Positions 7,903 through 17,211 of a stretch of DNA of 50,922 nucleotides are shown in pieces. The notes beneath the pieces are model-generated. The model was not told where the DNA came from. It did no database searches and saw only the letters and a list, made by a program, of their open reading frames with translations. Numbering within the stretch: the first letter of the stretch is position 1; each line of letters starts with the position of its first letter. Position numbers and translations under genes: made by a program. This DNA comes from Spirochaetota bacterium (GTDB lineage Bacteria; Spirochaetota; JAAYUW01; JAOAHJ01). Where the stretch lies: the NCBI GenBank assembly GCA_026415295.1, contig JAOAHJ010000033.1:1-50922 (forward strand). Reading direction: 5' to 3'.

Positions 7903-10551
7903 TTATTTTTTACTTTTAATTCTTGCAATTCTAGCTTTTAATTCTTCAAGGAATTTTAAACTTTCCAACGGTGATTTATTATATATATCGAAATTTAAAA
8001 TTGAATTTAAAATACTTTCTTTTTCATTTTCAAAAAAATCAAACAAATAATTTTCCTTTTTCTCTTTTTTAATTTCAAAATCAAACCTTATATCATTGTT
8101 TTTAATAATTGAAAGTAATTCATTTGCTCTCTCAATTATATCAAAGGGAATTCCTGCTATTTTAGCAACATAAATTCCATAACTTTTATCTGCATATCCT
8201 TTTTCAATTTTCTTTAAAAAAATAATCTTATCCTCCCACTCTTTAACAAGAGTATGGTAACATTCAACCTGAGGATTTTCATCAAGATGTACAAGTTCAA
8301 AATAATGAGTTGCAAATAAAGTTTTTGCTTTTATTTTATTAATTATATATTCTGATATAGCAAAAGCTAGACTCATCCCATCAAAAGTTGAAGTTCCTCT
8401 CCCAACTTCATCAAGAATTATAAAGGATTTACTTGTTGCATTTTTAATAATATAAGCAGTTTCAGACATTTCTGCTAAAAAAGTAGATTGTCCTCTTGCT
8501 ATATTATCAGAAGCACCTACTCTTGAAAAAATATTATCAAAAACATGCAATTTAACCTTTTTTGCTGGAACATAAGATCCTATATGAGAAAGGTATATTA
8601 TAATTGCATTCTGTCTTAAAAAAGTACTCTTACCAGACATATTTGGCCCAGTTATTATATGAAAAAATTTATCTTTATCCATTTTTAGGTCATTAGGAAT
8701 AAATTGGTCTTTCGATTCTTCTTCTATAAATTTTTTAACAATTGGATGAAAACCCTCCTCAATAATAAGCTCATTTTCATTTATAAACTCTGGTTTTACA
8801 AAATTATACTTCTTTGCTACAATTGCTAAAGAAATAAAAACATCAAGTTCGGCAACTTTATTAAATATGTCATATAAAAATATTTTAATATTCTTTATCT
8901 TTTCACATAAATCATCAAAAAGTTTTTTTTCAAGTTCTATTCTCTTTTCAGAAAAGTTTAAGATTTTTGACTCAGTTTCAATTAAAAATTCTGTTGTAAA
9001 TCTTTCTGCATTAGTCAATGTTTGCTTTCTAATAAAATAATTTGGAACTTTTTCAATGTTTCCTTTTGAAACTTCTATAAAATAACCAAAAACTTTATTG
9101 TATTTTATTTTTAAATTTTGAATATTTGTTTCTACCTTAAGTTTTTCAAGATAGTCAAAAAGAATCTTTTCAGAATCATTATAAAACTTTATTAATTCAT
9201 CTAACTCGTAATTATAACCAATTTTAAAAATACTACCTTCTTCAATATTAAAAGATGGATCATCGATTAAAGCTTTATCAATTAATTCTAAACATTCAAG
9301 TATTTTGGGTGAGATACATAAAAAATTTTTAAATAAACTCAGTTTATCTAACCAAATATTTGATATTTCGTATATTTTATAAATACTGTTTTTGAAATTA
9401 ACAATATCTACTGGACTACATCTTTTAAGATAAATTTTAACAAATAATCTTTCAATATCTTTTATTGTTTTAAACTCATTTTTTATTTTTTGAGTTATTT
9501 CATAATTCTGAAGAAGTTCCTCTATAAAATTCAATCTTCTATTAATTAAATTTACATTTTTTAGTGGAAAAAGCATAAACTCTTTTAACTTTCTTCTACC
9601 CATTGGAGTAGAAGTAAAATCAATAAAATTTATCAATGTTGTATCTTTTTCTCCTGAAAACAAAGGAGAAAAAATTTCTAAATTTCTTCTAGTTCCTTCA
9701 TCAACTTTTAAATAATTATTTTCTTCAATAAATATTACTTTATTTATAAAAGATAAATCTGAAATATGGTTATTCCTAAAATAATTTAGCATTAATATTA
9801 ATAAATAGATTAAATTTTTATTCTTTTCTATACTTTTCCAAGATTCAAAATTATTAGTTTCTAGAACTTCTTTTATAAAATCATTAAACTCAAAAAAAAA
9901 TTCTTCCTTTTCAAAATTGTTTAAATTTAATTCTTCAAAACTTATATTTGAGAAAAAAACTTTATTTTTAAAATTTGATTTTAAATTATTAATAATATTG
10001 TCTTCCTTATTAAAAGTTAGATAAAATATAATTTCTTTAGGTTTATTTTTATATAGATAATCTATTAATTCATCATCATCTCTAAATATTGATAAAAATA
10101 TTTCACCAGTGGAAATATCTGCAAGGGCTATATAATAAATTAGAAATTGTTCATTAGTTACTAAACAATTACATATAAAATTATTCTCTTTTGTTAAAAA
10201 TTCATCATTTATTATCATTCCAGGAGTATAAATTTCAACAACCCCTCTCTTTACAATACCTTTTGCCTTTTTTGGATCTTCAAGTTGCTCACAAATAGCA
10301 ACTTTTTTGCCATTATCGATAAGTTTTTTCAAATATGGTTTATAAGAATGATACGGTACTCCACACATTTTTATACCAGCTCTTTGGGTTAAAACTATAT
10401 TTAATATCAAAGAGGCTTCTTCTGCATCTTTATCAAACATTTCATAAAAATCACCAGCTCTAAAAAAAATAATATAGTCTTTATACCTTTCTTTTATAGA
10501 ATAAAATTGTTTCATCATTGGAGTTAAATTTTTTACATCTAAAAAATCCAT
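7903..10551 (-). CDS. mutS: DNA mismatch repair protein MutS
   Basis: Recognises mismatches and small loops. It is 882 aa, full length. The N-terminal mismatch-binding motif GDFYEMF (Phe-x-Glu) is near residues 32-38. The ATPase has Walker A GPNMSGKST (635-643), DEVGRGTST and the TLFATHYFEL switch region, followed by the helix-turn-helix dimer region near the C-terminus. It carries all MutS1 domains, so it is not a MutS2. mutL is not in this window. It lies 58 bp after the rubrerythrin-like gene and 26 bp before the M23 peptidase gene. No clear Shine-Dalgarno precedes the ATG. Confidence 0.98.
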   Translation of the reverse strand: MDFLDVKNLTPMMKQFYSIKERYKDYIIFFRAGDFYEMFDKDAEEASLILNIVLTQRAGIKMCGVPYHSYKPYLKKLIDNGKKVAICEQLEDPKKAKGIVKRGVVEIYTPGMIINDEFLTKENNFICNCLVTNEQFLIYYIALADISTGEIFLSIFRDDDELIDYLYKNKPKEIIFYLTFNKEDNIINNLKSNFKNKVFFSNISFEELNLNNFEKEEFFFEFNDFIKEVLETNNFESWKSIEKNKNLIYLLILMLNYFRNNHISDLSFINKVIFIEENNYLKVDEGTRRNLEIFSPLFSGEKDTTLINFIDFTSTPMGRRKLKEFMLFPLKNVNLINRRLNFIEELLQNYEITQKIKNEFKTIKDIERLFVKIYLKRCSPVDIVNFKNSIYKIYEISNIWLDKLSLFKNFLCISPKILECLELIDKALIDDPSFNIEEGSIFKIGYNYELDELIKFYNDSEKILFDYLEKLKVETNIQNLKIKYNKVFGYFIEVSKGNIEKVPNYFIRKQTLTNAERFTTEFLIETESKILNFSEKRIELEKKLFDDLCEKIKNIKIFLYDIFNKVAELDVFISLAIVAKKYNFVKPEFINENELIIEEGFHPIVKKFIEEESKDQFIPNDLKMDKDKFFHIITGPNMSGKSTFLRQNAIIIYLSHIGSYVPAKKVKLHVFDNIFSRVGASDNIARGQSTFLAEMSETAYIIKNATSKSFIILDEVGRGTSTFDGMSLAFAISEYIINKIKAKTLFATHYFELVHLDENPQVECYHTLVKEWEDKIIFLKKIEKGYADKSYGIYVAKIAGIPFDIIERANELLSIIKNNDIRFDFEIKKEKKENYLFDFFENEKESILNSILNFDIYNKSPLESLKFLEELKARIARIKSKK

Positions 10552-10609
10552 AGTTAAATACTACTTGTTAATTAAATTATTTTTTGCTTAAATTACTAAT
10601 TAATTTTGA

Positions 10610-11116
10610 TTAAAAAGGATAAAATTTATTTTCAAAATAATAGTTTTCTTCTAGTTCTTTCAATTCTTTATTCAATAAATCATAATGACCAATTTCCCAT
10701 TTTGAAAGAGTTTTAAAAAGATTTTTTAAATCTTCATTTTCAACTTCAAAAGATAATTTTTCATAAAGTTCAAATGAATCTTTCTCAAGTTTTATAGCAA
10801 TAGAAATTGCACTTATTTCAAAATGTTTATTTTTAATATTTTTTTTAAATTCCTCAGAAAATATTGGGGCACTTAATCTATTTTTAGTAAGCAATTTTTC
10901 AAAATCAACTAAATTAAACTTTTCTTTATTTCTTGACCATTCAAAAGCAACCTGTTTCAATGTTTCAAAATGTTTATTTTCCTCATCTGATAAAAAATTA
11001 AAAAATTCCTTTGCCTTTGAATCCTCTGTTTTTTCAGAAATAGTTTTATAAAGTTCTCTTCCCTCAATTTCACCTTTTATAGCAATTTTTAATGCATCAC
11101 TAAAATTAATTTTCAT
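10610..11116 (-). CDS. Rubrerythrin-like diiron ferritin-fold protein
   Basis: Four-helix-bundle diiron protein of 168 aa, probably acting in peroxide or oxygen defence. The first half has EIEGRELY (16-23) and EENKH (45-49), and the second half has KLEKDSFELY and KWEIGHYDLL, giving the paired E...ExxH metal ligands. The rubredoxin C-terminal domain of classical rubrerythrin is missing (no CxxC pairs), so electron delivery must come from another protein. A strong AAGGAGG-type Shine-Dalgarno precedes the ATG. It heads the mutS-M23 gene run and is divergent from the RNA methyltransferase at 11224. Confidence 0.85.
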   Translation of the reverse strand: MKINFSDALKIAIKGEIEGRELYKTISEKTEDSKAKEFFNFLSDEENKHFETLKQVAFEWSRNKEKFNLVDFEKLLTKNRLSAPIFSEEFKKNIKNKHFEISAISIAIKLEKDSFELYEKLSFEVENEDLKNLFKTLSKWEIGHYDLLNKELKELEENYYFENKFYPF

Positions 11117-11223
11117 TTTTAACTCCTTCCTTATGTATTATATTATTGAAAATTTAAATAAAAAGAATAAATTTTCTCTATAAAGATAATTTACTTTTAT
11201 TAATTTTCAATATATTTAAGAAA

Positions 11224-12087
11224 ATGGATTTTAAACTACTAAATTTAAAAGAAATTAAAGAAAAACTAAAAAATAATAAAATTATATTATGTGAAGGTAT
11301 TAACTCTTGTATTGAAGCAATAAAAAATAATCTTGTGCCTCAATTATTTCTAACTGTAGATAAATATGAAAATATCAATAAATTTGATTTACTTAGAAAA
11401 GAATTATACAAAATCCAAAAAATAGAAATTGAAAAAATTTTAATAGTTGATAAAGATTTAAAAATTATAAATAAAATCTCTTCTACAAAAACTCCATATC
11501 CAATATTAGGGATATTTAATTTTCCAGATTTAATAAATATAATAGATGATTCTAATTTTTTAAATCAAAATAATGAAAAACAAAACAAAAACATAAAATT
11601 TGCATTTGAAAATATTCAAGATCCTGGAAATCTCGGAACAATAATAAGAACTTTAGTATCTTTTAATTTTTTTGACATAATTCTAATAGGAAAAGATACA
11701 ACTTCAATATTTTCTCCAAAGGTTATTAGATCTTCATCAGGGAATATTTTTTATCTTAAAAATATTTTTTTATTTAAAAATGATGATAACTTCTTAATTT
11801 TTTTAAAAAAATTTAATTACGAACTTATATCTTTAAGTATTGAAGGAGAAAGTATTTTATCCATAAATAATAAAATAAACTTTTTTGATCAAATTAATTC
11901 AAATGAAAATTTAAATAAAATAGTTTTTATTTTTGGTAATGAGGGGAAAGGGATATCTGAAAAAATATTAAAACATTCATATAAAAAACTAAAAATACCA
12001 TTAAATAATAAAATAGATTCTTTAAATGTTTCTATTTCCTTTTCCATAATAGCATGGGAAATCTTTAAAATATTAAATAATTATTAA
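11224..12087 (+). CDS. TrmH/SpoU-family RNA 2'-O-methyltransferase
   Basis: SAM-dependent SPOUT methyltransferase acting on rRNA or tRNA. The C-terminal domain has the three family motifs: IQDPGNLGTIIR (about 134-145), FGNEGKG (about 239-245) and IPL...DSLNVS (about 258-270). The knotted SAM pocket is complete. The N-terminal half (1-120) looks like the substrate-binding domain of RlmB/TsnR-type enzymes. Asn-rich linkers at about 115-130 and 215-230 lengthen it. The exact nucleotide target cannot be read from sequence. The Shine-Dalgarno is weak. The TIGR02757 gene follows 23 bp downstream. Confidence 0.9.
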   Translation: MDFKLLNLKEIKEKLKNNKIILCEGINSCIEAIKNNLVPQLFLTVDKYENINKFDLLRKELYKIQKIEIEKILIVDKDLKIINKISSTKTPYPILGIFNFPDLINIIDDSNFLNQNNEKQNKNIKFAFENIQDPGNLGTIIRTLVSFNFFDIILIGKDTTSIFSPKVIRSSSGNIFYLKNIFLFKNDDNFLIFLKKFNYELISLSIEGESILSINNKINFFDQINSNENLNKIVFIFGNEGKGISEKILKHSYKKLKIPLNNKIDSLNVSISFSIIAWEIFKILNNY

Positions 12088-12110
12088 AACGAATTGTTAC
12101 ATATTATCAA

Positions 12111-13388
12111 TTGGCAAAAATAGAGGATAAGAAAATAAAAAAAAATGAATTTTTTAATTTAATTCAAAGCATAGAATTTAATAACTTTTTACAAATTATA
12201 TATTTTATTTTAGAGGAAAATTATAAAACAATTTCAGACAACTCTTTTATAAAATTTGATCCTTTATTTTTCCCTAAAACTTTATTTGATGAAAAAAAAC
12301 ATAAAGATAATATTATAGAATTCTATGCCTTATTATCTTCAACATTTGCTTTTGGCAACAGAAAAAGTATAATGAATTTTCTATCAAATTTATTTAATAA
12401 AATCTCTAAAGTACTAGATTTAAATGAAATAATAAATAATAAAGATAATGAAAATAAAATAAATTTTAATGTTTTAAATAAAAAAATCTTAAAAAAAATC
12501 ATTAATTTAAAATATAGATGGTTAGATAGTTATATTATCTCATCATTTATAACAAGTCTATTATTATTTTATAAAGAAAATACTAGTATTTTTAATGTTC
12601 TCATTACAAAAAAAATCGAAACTAATAAAGAATTTTGGCTATCTATTGAAAATATTTTGCAAACTATAAAAAATAATACAAAATATTTTTTTATTTTGCT
12701 AAAAGAAAAAAATAAAAAACAAAATAAATATTTAAAAATTAATAGTGATTATTTAATTAAAAATTATGATTTAAAATATAAAAAAGATTTTATAAAAATT
12801 AATTCTTTAATTCCTTCATTTTCTTCATCATCTCTAAAAAGATTTATGCTTTTCTTAAAATGGTGTAATTTTAAAGATAACCATAACCTAGGAATTTGGG
12901 ATAAAGATTTTAGAGATTATATTTTATATCCTTTAGATACTCACATTCTAAAAAAAACAACTATCCTTTTTTTATTAATTATTTATAATTTTATATATAA
13001 TAATTTGGTAGAAAAATTTTATGAACATTTTATAGATTTAAATAAAATAAATTTAATATCTAGATTGAATAAGATTAATACAAAAAGAGAAATTTATCTT
13101 AACAATTTGAAAAAATTGTTTGAAAACTTTATCGATTCAAATATCCCCTCACTAATTATAAAAAAATACTTTGAAATAGAAAAATTAATAATTACTGATA
13201 ATAATAATTTTCTTTACAATAATTTTGTTTCTTTTTTTATAGAAAACTTCGATATTATTGAAGAAAAATTAAATAAAAAATTTTTATTTAAAAATTGTTT
13301 TAAAGACGCAATTCTAATAAAAGAGTTCTATAAAATATTTTCATCAGAAAACCCATTAAAATATGATTTTTCTTTAACATTTTTATAA
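12111..13388 (+). CDS. TIGR02757 (DUF2400) family protein, enlarged
   Basis: Member of an uncharacterised conserved family. The diagnostic blocks appear in order: FDPLFFP; EFYALLSSTFAFGNRKSIM; YRWLDSYIISSF; PSFSSSSLKRFMLFLKW; LGIWDKDFRDYILYPLDTHI; and C-terminal NPLKYDFSLTFL. From memory, family members are about 250-290 aa. This one is 425 aa, the extra length being Lys/Asn/Ile-rich insertions, mainly about 190-225 and 300-400. The start is a TTG at 12111, because there is no in-frame ATG before the conserved region, and no clear Shine-Dalgarno was seen, so the N-terminus is uncertain. Its function is unknown. Confidence 0.85.
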   Translation: MAKIEDKKIKKNEFFNLIQSIEFNNFLQIIYFILEENYKTISDNSFIKFDPLFFPKTLFDEKKHKDNIIEFYALLSSTFAFGNRKSIMNFLSNLFNKISKVLDLNEIINNKDNENKINFNVLNKKILKKIINLKYRWLDSYIISSFITSLLLFYKENTSIFNVLITKKIETNKEFWLSIENILQTIKNNTKYFFILLKEKNKKQNKYLKINSDYLIKNYDLKYKKDFIKINSLIPSFSSSSLKRFMLFLKWCNFKDNHNLGIWDKDFRDYILYPLDTHILKKTTILFLLIIYNFIYNNLVEKFYEHFIDLNKINLISRLNKINTKREIYLNNLKKLFENFIDSNIPSLIIKKYFEIEKLIITDNNNFLYNNFVSFFIENFDIIEEKLNKKFLFKNCFKDAILIKEFYKIFSSENPLKYDFSLTFL

Positions 13389-13454
13389 AATATATTTTAA
13401 TTTATAAATTAAAAACAAAATTAAAAATAAATAAAAATTTTTTTTCTTCTAAAA

Positions 13455-14642
13455 TTAGTCTACATTATCTATATTAAAATCTTCGCCTAAAATAATTGTT
13501 ACATCTACACCAAGATCAAAATTTTTATTGGTATTTATAGAACCTGTTCTTAAAATAGTTTGAATACTTTTTGCATAAAAAAGATTACCTGTTCTATCAA
13601 TAATAACAGTCTCTTTTAAATTTTTGCTATAATTACCAAAATATATAACATCTATGTTATAATAAACAAGTTTATTTCTTAGTAATTTAGCTAATCCTAA
13701 TTTGTTTGAAGCATTTAAAATTTCAACCCTTATTTTTCCATAATATTTCTTTTCATTGCTAGCAAGAAATTCTCTTAAGTTTTTTAATCTTTCTCTATCA
13801 TAAGTTCCTTTTTGTAAAATTTCAAGGTAATCAGTTCCACCAATCCTTACTGGTTTAGTTAAAACTGTATCATAATAAAAATTTGAAATTTCAATTTTCT
13901 CAAGTTCATTAAGTAATATTTTTACATCTGACAAAGTAAAATTTGTTTTTGTTTTTTTAAAAAGAATATCTACTACTTTAGGAACATTTTTAAAATCAAG
14001 AATCTCTTTTTTTCTTTGTAATAATACATTAAGAAAATTAATTTGTCTGTTGAGTCTTCCAATATCTCCTTCTTCATCACTTCTAAATCTCAAATATTCA
14101 AGAACTTTTTCCCCATCAAGGATTTGCAATCCTTTTTTTAAATTTATATATAAACCACCGGCTTTATCTATATAACTCATATCTTTATCTATATAAATTT
14201 TGATTCCTCCAAGTATATCTACTAAACTTGAAACAAAATCATAATTGATTATAACATAGTAAGGAATAGAAATTTCAAGTAAAGATTCAATAGTTTCTTT
14301 GAGAACTGATATATTATATTTTGAATAAACAGAATTTATCTTATCATATACAGTTTTTGAAGGATCACTTACTTTAACTCTTAAATCTCTAGGTAAAGAA
14401 TATATAAGTACTTTTTTGGTAATTAAGTTAAAAAAAACGACAAAAATTGTATCAGTTCTACCTTTGCTAATCTCTTTAGAATCAACTCCCACAACAAGAC
14501 AAATTAATTCATTTTTATCAGTTGATAACTTCTCTATTGTAGAAATTTTATAATAATTTTTTGTAACTAAAAAAGCAATGTATATTAAAACTAAAATTAA
14601 AATTAATGAAACTATTAAAACAATAAAATTTCTTCTTCTCAT
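13455..14642 (-). CDS. LytR-CpsA-Psr (LCP) family protein with LytR_C domain
   Basis: LCP proteins transfer polymers from undecaprenyl carriers to peptidoglycan or related acceptors. The N-terminal membrane anchor is at about 7-27. The LCP domain (about 48-205) contains LVVGVDSKEISKGRTDTI, IYSLPRDLRVKV, NYDFVSSLVDILGGI and LRFRSDEEGDIGRLNRQ, with the Asp and Arg residues that bind pyrophosphate in the family. A LytR_C-like domain occupies about 305-390 (KIRVEILNASNKLGLA). In many bacteria an LCP gene sits in the obg-nadD cluster. Here it is about 11 kb away. AGAGGT precedes the ATG. It is convergent with the gene at 12111. Confidence 0.93.
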   Translation of the reverse strand: MRRRNFIVLIVSLILILVLIYIAFLVTKNYYKISTIEKLSTDKNELICLVVGVDSKEISKGRTDTIFVVFFNLITKKVLIYSLPRDLRVKVSDPSKTVYDKINSVYSKYNISVLKETIESLLEISIPYYVIINYDFVSSLVDILGGIKIYIDKDMSYIDKAGGLYINLKKGLQILDGEKVLEYLRFRSDEEGDIGRLNRQINFLNVLLQRKKEILDFKNVPKVVDILFKKTKTNFTLSDVKILLNELEKIEISNFYYDTVLTKPVRIGGTDYLEILQKGTYDRERLKNLREFLASNEKKYYGKIRVEILNASNKLGLAKLLRNKLVYYNIDVIYFGNYSKNLKETVIIDRTGNLFYAKSIQTILRTGSINTNKNFDLGVDVTIILGEDFNIDNVD

Positions 14643-14766
14643 AAAACCTCTACATTTTATATTTAATTACTAAAGGTTATAATTTAATAACTTACTAATT
14701 TATTTTAAAATGTAATTAATACTTCTTAAAATAAAAATAATCAAAGTATTTTATTTATAAATATCA

Positions 14767-15855
14767 TTATAAAATAAACATTGCATCTCCATATGAAAAA
14801 AACTTATATTTGTTTTCTTTAGCATATTCATAATATTTAAAAATATTATCATAACCTGCAAAAGCACAAACTAATATTAATAATGTAGACTTAGGTGTAT
14901 GAAAGTTTGTAATTAAACTATCTACAACTTTAAATTCAAAATTAGGCTTTATAAAAATATCTGTTCTATGATAACCTTCTTTTAATTGATTATAGGAAAA
15001 ATAATTTCCTTCTAAAGCTCTTAAAGTAGTTGTACCACAAGCTATTACTTTGTTACCCATTTTTTTCGTTCTATTTATTTTATCTACAAGTTCTTTACTT
15101 AAAAAATATTCTTCCTCATGCATCTTATGATCATTAATATTCTCCGTTCTTATTGGATTAAAAGTTCCAGCACCTATATTCAAAGTTAAATAATCTATTA
15201 ATACACCTTTATTCTTTAATTTCTCTAAAAGTTCATAAGTAAAATGTAGACCAGCAGTAGGTGCAGCAAAAGAACCTGGCTCCTTTGAATAAACAGTTTG
15301 GTAATATTCTTCATCTATTTGAATAGGTTTTCTTTTCAAATATGGAGGAATTGGAATATTTCCATATTTTTCAAGTAAATCATAGTTTACTGGTTTATTA
15401 AATTCTATTTCTACTTTATCATCAATAAATTTATTCACTTTAAAATAAAGTAAAGAATCATTTAAAATAAAATTATTTTCTATTTTATAATGTTTTTCAA
15501 ATTCCTTATTAACTATGAGTATGTCTCCAAATTTTAATTTTTTCCTATTTTTTATAAAAGCTAAATACTTTCTTTCGGAAATAGCTTCAACAAGGTTTAC
15601 ATTAAAAAAAAGGTTTTTGTTATATAAAATAGCATTTAATTGAGATTTAATAACTTTGGTATTATTTAAAATTAATAGATCATTTTCGTTTATAAAATTT
15701 TCTATATCAAAAAAATATGTATCCTTTATTATATCTCCTTTTTTATTAACTATTAATAACTTAGCTCTATCTCTTTCTTTTCTAGGATAAATTGCAATAT
15801 ATGACTCTGGGAGATCAAAATCATATGAACTTAATAAAAATAAATTTTTTTCCAT
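14767..15855 (-). CDS. queA: tRNA preQ1-34 S-adenosylmethionine ribosyltransferase-isomerase
   Basis: Converts preQ1 in the tRNA wobble position to epoxyqueuosine, using SAM as the ribosyl donor. It is full length at 362 aa. Family motifs are GNIPIPPYLKR, YQTVYSKEPGSFAAPTAGLHFT, NIGAGTFNPIR, MHEEEY, ACGTTTLRALE and NFHTPKSTLL. Neither tgt nor queG is in the window. It lies 124 bp upstream of the LCP gene and 69 bp downstream of the second CHR gene. No clear Shine-Dalgarno. Confidence 0.97.
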   Translation of the reverse strand: MEKNLFLLSSYDFDLPESYIAIYPRKERDRAKLLIVNKKGDIIKDTYFFDIENFINENDLLILNNTKVIKSQLNAILYNKNLFFNVNLVEAISERKYLAFIKNRKKLKFGDILIVNKEFEKHYKIENNFILNDSLLYFKVNKFIDDKVEIEFNKPVNYDLLEKYGNIPIPPYLKRKPIQIDEEYYQTVYSKEPGSFAAPTAGLHFTYELLEKLKNKGVLIDYLTLNIGAGTFNPIRTENINDHKMHEEEYFLSKELVDKINRTKKMGNKVIACGTTTLRALEGNYFSYNQLKEGYHRTDIFIKPNFEFKVVDSLITNFHTPKSTLLILVCAFAGYDNIFKYYEYAKENKYKFFSYGDAMFIL

Positions 15856-15924
15856 ATCAAAAGAAATATAAATAACATTCTAAATTAATCAATAATTTAG
15901 ATTCTTATTCATTAAATATTATAA

Positions 15925-16551
15925 TTAAAATTGATAAGATAAATATGAAATAATAATAAAAAATAAACCTGAAAGAAACATTAAATAATATATTTTAATC
16001 TTAATTTTTTTAAAATTTAATATTAATAAATTAGTTATAAAAATAAATATTGTAAAAAAATATTTCATAATAAAATTTTCATTAATAAAACTATCTTTAT
16101 AATATTTATTATTTTCAAAAATAAATGAAAAAATTAAATCTCTTATTTTTTTTAGCTCAAAAATATTATTGAAAAGATTTAAAGCAGTAATAATAATTAA
16201 TACAACAACAGTTTTCAAAATGATATTCAAAAAAATACTATCATTTAAGTTAACTTTTTTAAGAACAATAATTAAAAGTATTACCAATATTATAGAAGGA
16301 GTTATAACTCCTATAGTTGATATTAATGAGCCTAAAAATCCACTTAATTTATAACCAATAAAAGTTGCTGAATTAATAGCTATCGGCCCTGGTGTTATTT
16401 GTGCAATAGAAATAAGATTAAAAAAATCTTCTTTAGAAATCCAATTATATAAATCTACAAAATCATGATATAAAAGACTTATAATAGTATATCCACCTCC
16501 ATATGCAATTAACCCAATCTTAAAAAATATAAAGTATAATTTTATTAACAT
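15925..16551 (-). CDS. Chromate transporter (CHR) family half-protein, second subunit
   Basis: Short CHR-family membrane protein of 208 aa. The signature is near the N-terminus: IGLIAYGGGYTIISLL, then ISIAQITPGPIAINSATFIGYKLSGFLG. About six hydrophobic segments follow. Short CHR proteins work as pairs equivalent to the two halves of full-length ChrA, as in the B. subtilis chromate-transporter pair. The partner is the gene immediately upstream (16660-17211), 108 bp away. Chromate efflux is the family name only, and the natural substrate could be another oxyanion such as sulfate. The C-terminal hydrophobic tail is somewhat longer than in its partner. Confidence 0.87.
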   Translation of the reverse strand: MLIKLYFIFFKIGLIAYGGGYTIISLLYHDFVDLYNWISKEDFFNLISIAQITPGPIAINSATFIGYKLSGFLGSLISTIGVITPSIILVILLIIVLKKVNLNDSIFLNIILKTVVVLIIITALNLFNNIFELKKIRDLIFSFIFENNKYYKDSFINENFIMKYFFTIFIFITNLLILNFKKIKIKIYYLMFLSGLFFIIISYLSYQF

Positions 16552-16659
16552 AATTTATAAATTCTAAATAAAAATTTTTTATATTTTTTAATAAAAAAAA
16601 TATAAGAAATATAATTAAAAAATTAAATAAAGAATCAATTTTTAATGAAGAATATTAAT

Positions 16660-17211
16660 TTATTTTAAATATTCTTTAAATACTTTTGATTTTAAAAAAA
16701 ATATAATTACACCTAAAATCAATAAAATTATTGGATTAATTTTCAAATAATAATATATAAAAACTAAGAAAAAGGTACAAGCTAAGGAAAAAGGATCCCA
16801 ATTTTTTTCTTTTAACAATTTATAACTTAAATTTATCATAACAGCAGTAAGACAAACCTTAACACCATAGAGAAACTCATTAATTATTTTATATTTAATG
16901 AAGTTTTCATAATAGATAGATATAATTAATATTATTAAAAAAGGTGGTAAAATAACTCCTATTCCAGAAAAGAAAGCCCCCCAAAAACCAGCTATTTCAT
17001 AACCCAATATTAAAGATATATTAAAAGCTATCACTCCAGGAATAGCTTGTGATTTAGCAACTATATAATAAAACTTACTCCTTTCAATAAATTTAAAATT
17101 ATTAACAATTTCATCTTCAATAACAGGTATCATAGCATAACCACCACCTATTGTTAAAGAAGAAATTTTAAAAAACATAAAAAAAAGTTTAATAATGTTT
17201 TTACTTTTCAT
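16660..17211 (-). CDS. Chromate transporter (CHR) family half-protein, first subunit
   Basis: Short CHR-family membrane protein, about 183 aa from the chosen ATG. Conserved elements are FFKISSLTIGGGYAMIPVIEDEIV, SQAIPGVIAFNISLILGYEIAG and GVILPPFL. In-frame GTG and ATG codons further upstream (up to 17238) would add up to nine residues, MIGMVYMFF. I chose the ATG at 17211 because homologues begin just before the FFKI segment. No Shine-Dalgarno decides it. Either choice overlaps the 3' end of the cyclase gene (by 11 to 38 bp), which suggests translational coupling. The partner half-protein follows downstream. Confidence 0.85.
   Translation of the reverse strand: MKSKNIIKLFFMFFKISSLTIGGGYAMIPVIEDEIVNNFKFIERSKFYYIVAKSQAIPGVIAFNISLILGYEIAGFWGAFFSGIGVILPPFLIILIISIYYENFIKYKIINEFLYGVKVCLTAVMINLSYKLLKEKNWDPFSLACTFFLVFIYYYLKINPIILLILGVIIFFLKSKVFKEYLK

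Noticed and set aside
13395-13414. A perfect 20-base A/T palindrome between convergent genes, a possible bidirectional terminator
   Set aside because: It has no G-C pair and no proper T-run on either side. Such palindromes are expected by chance in spacers of this composition.
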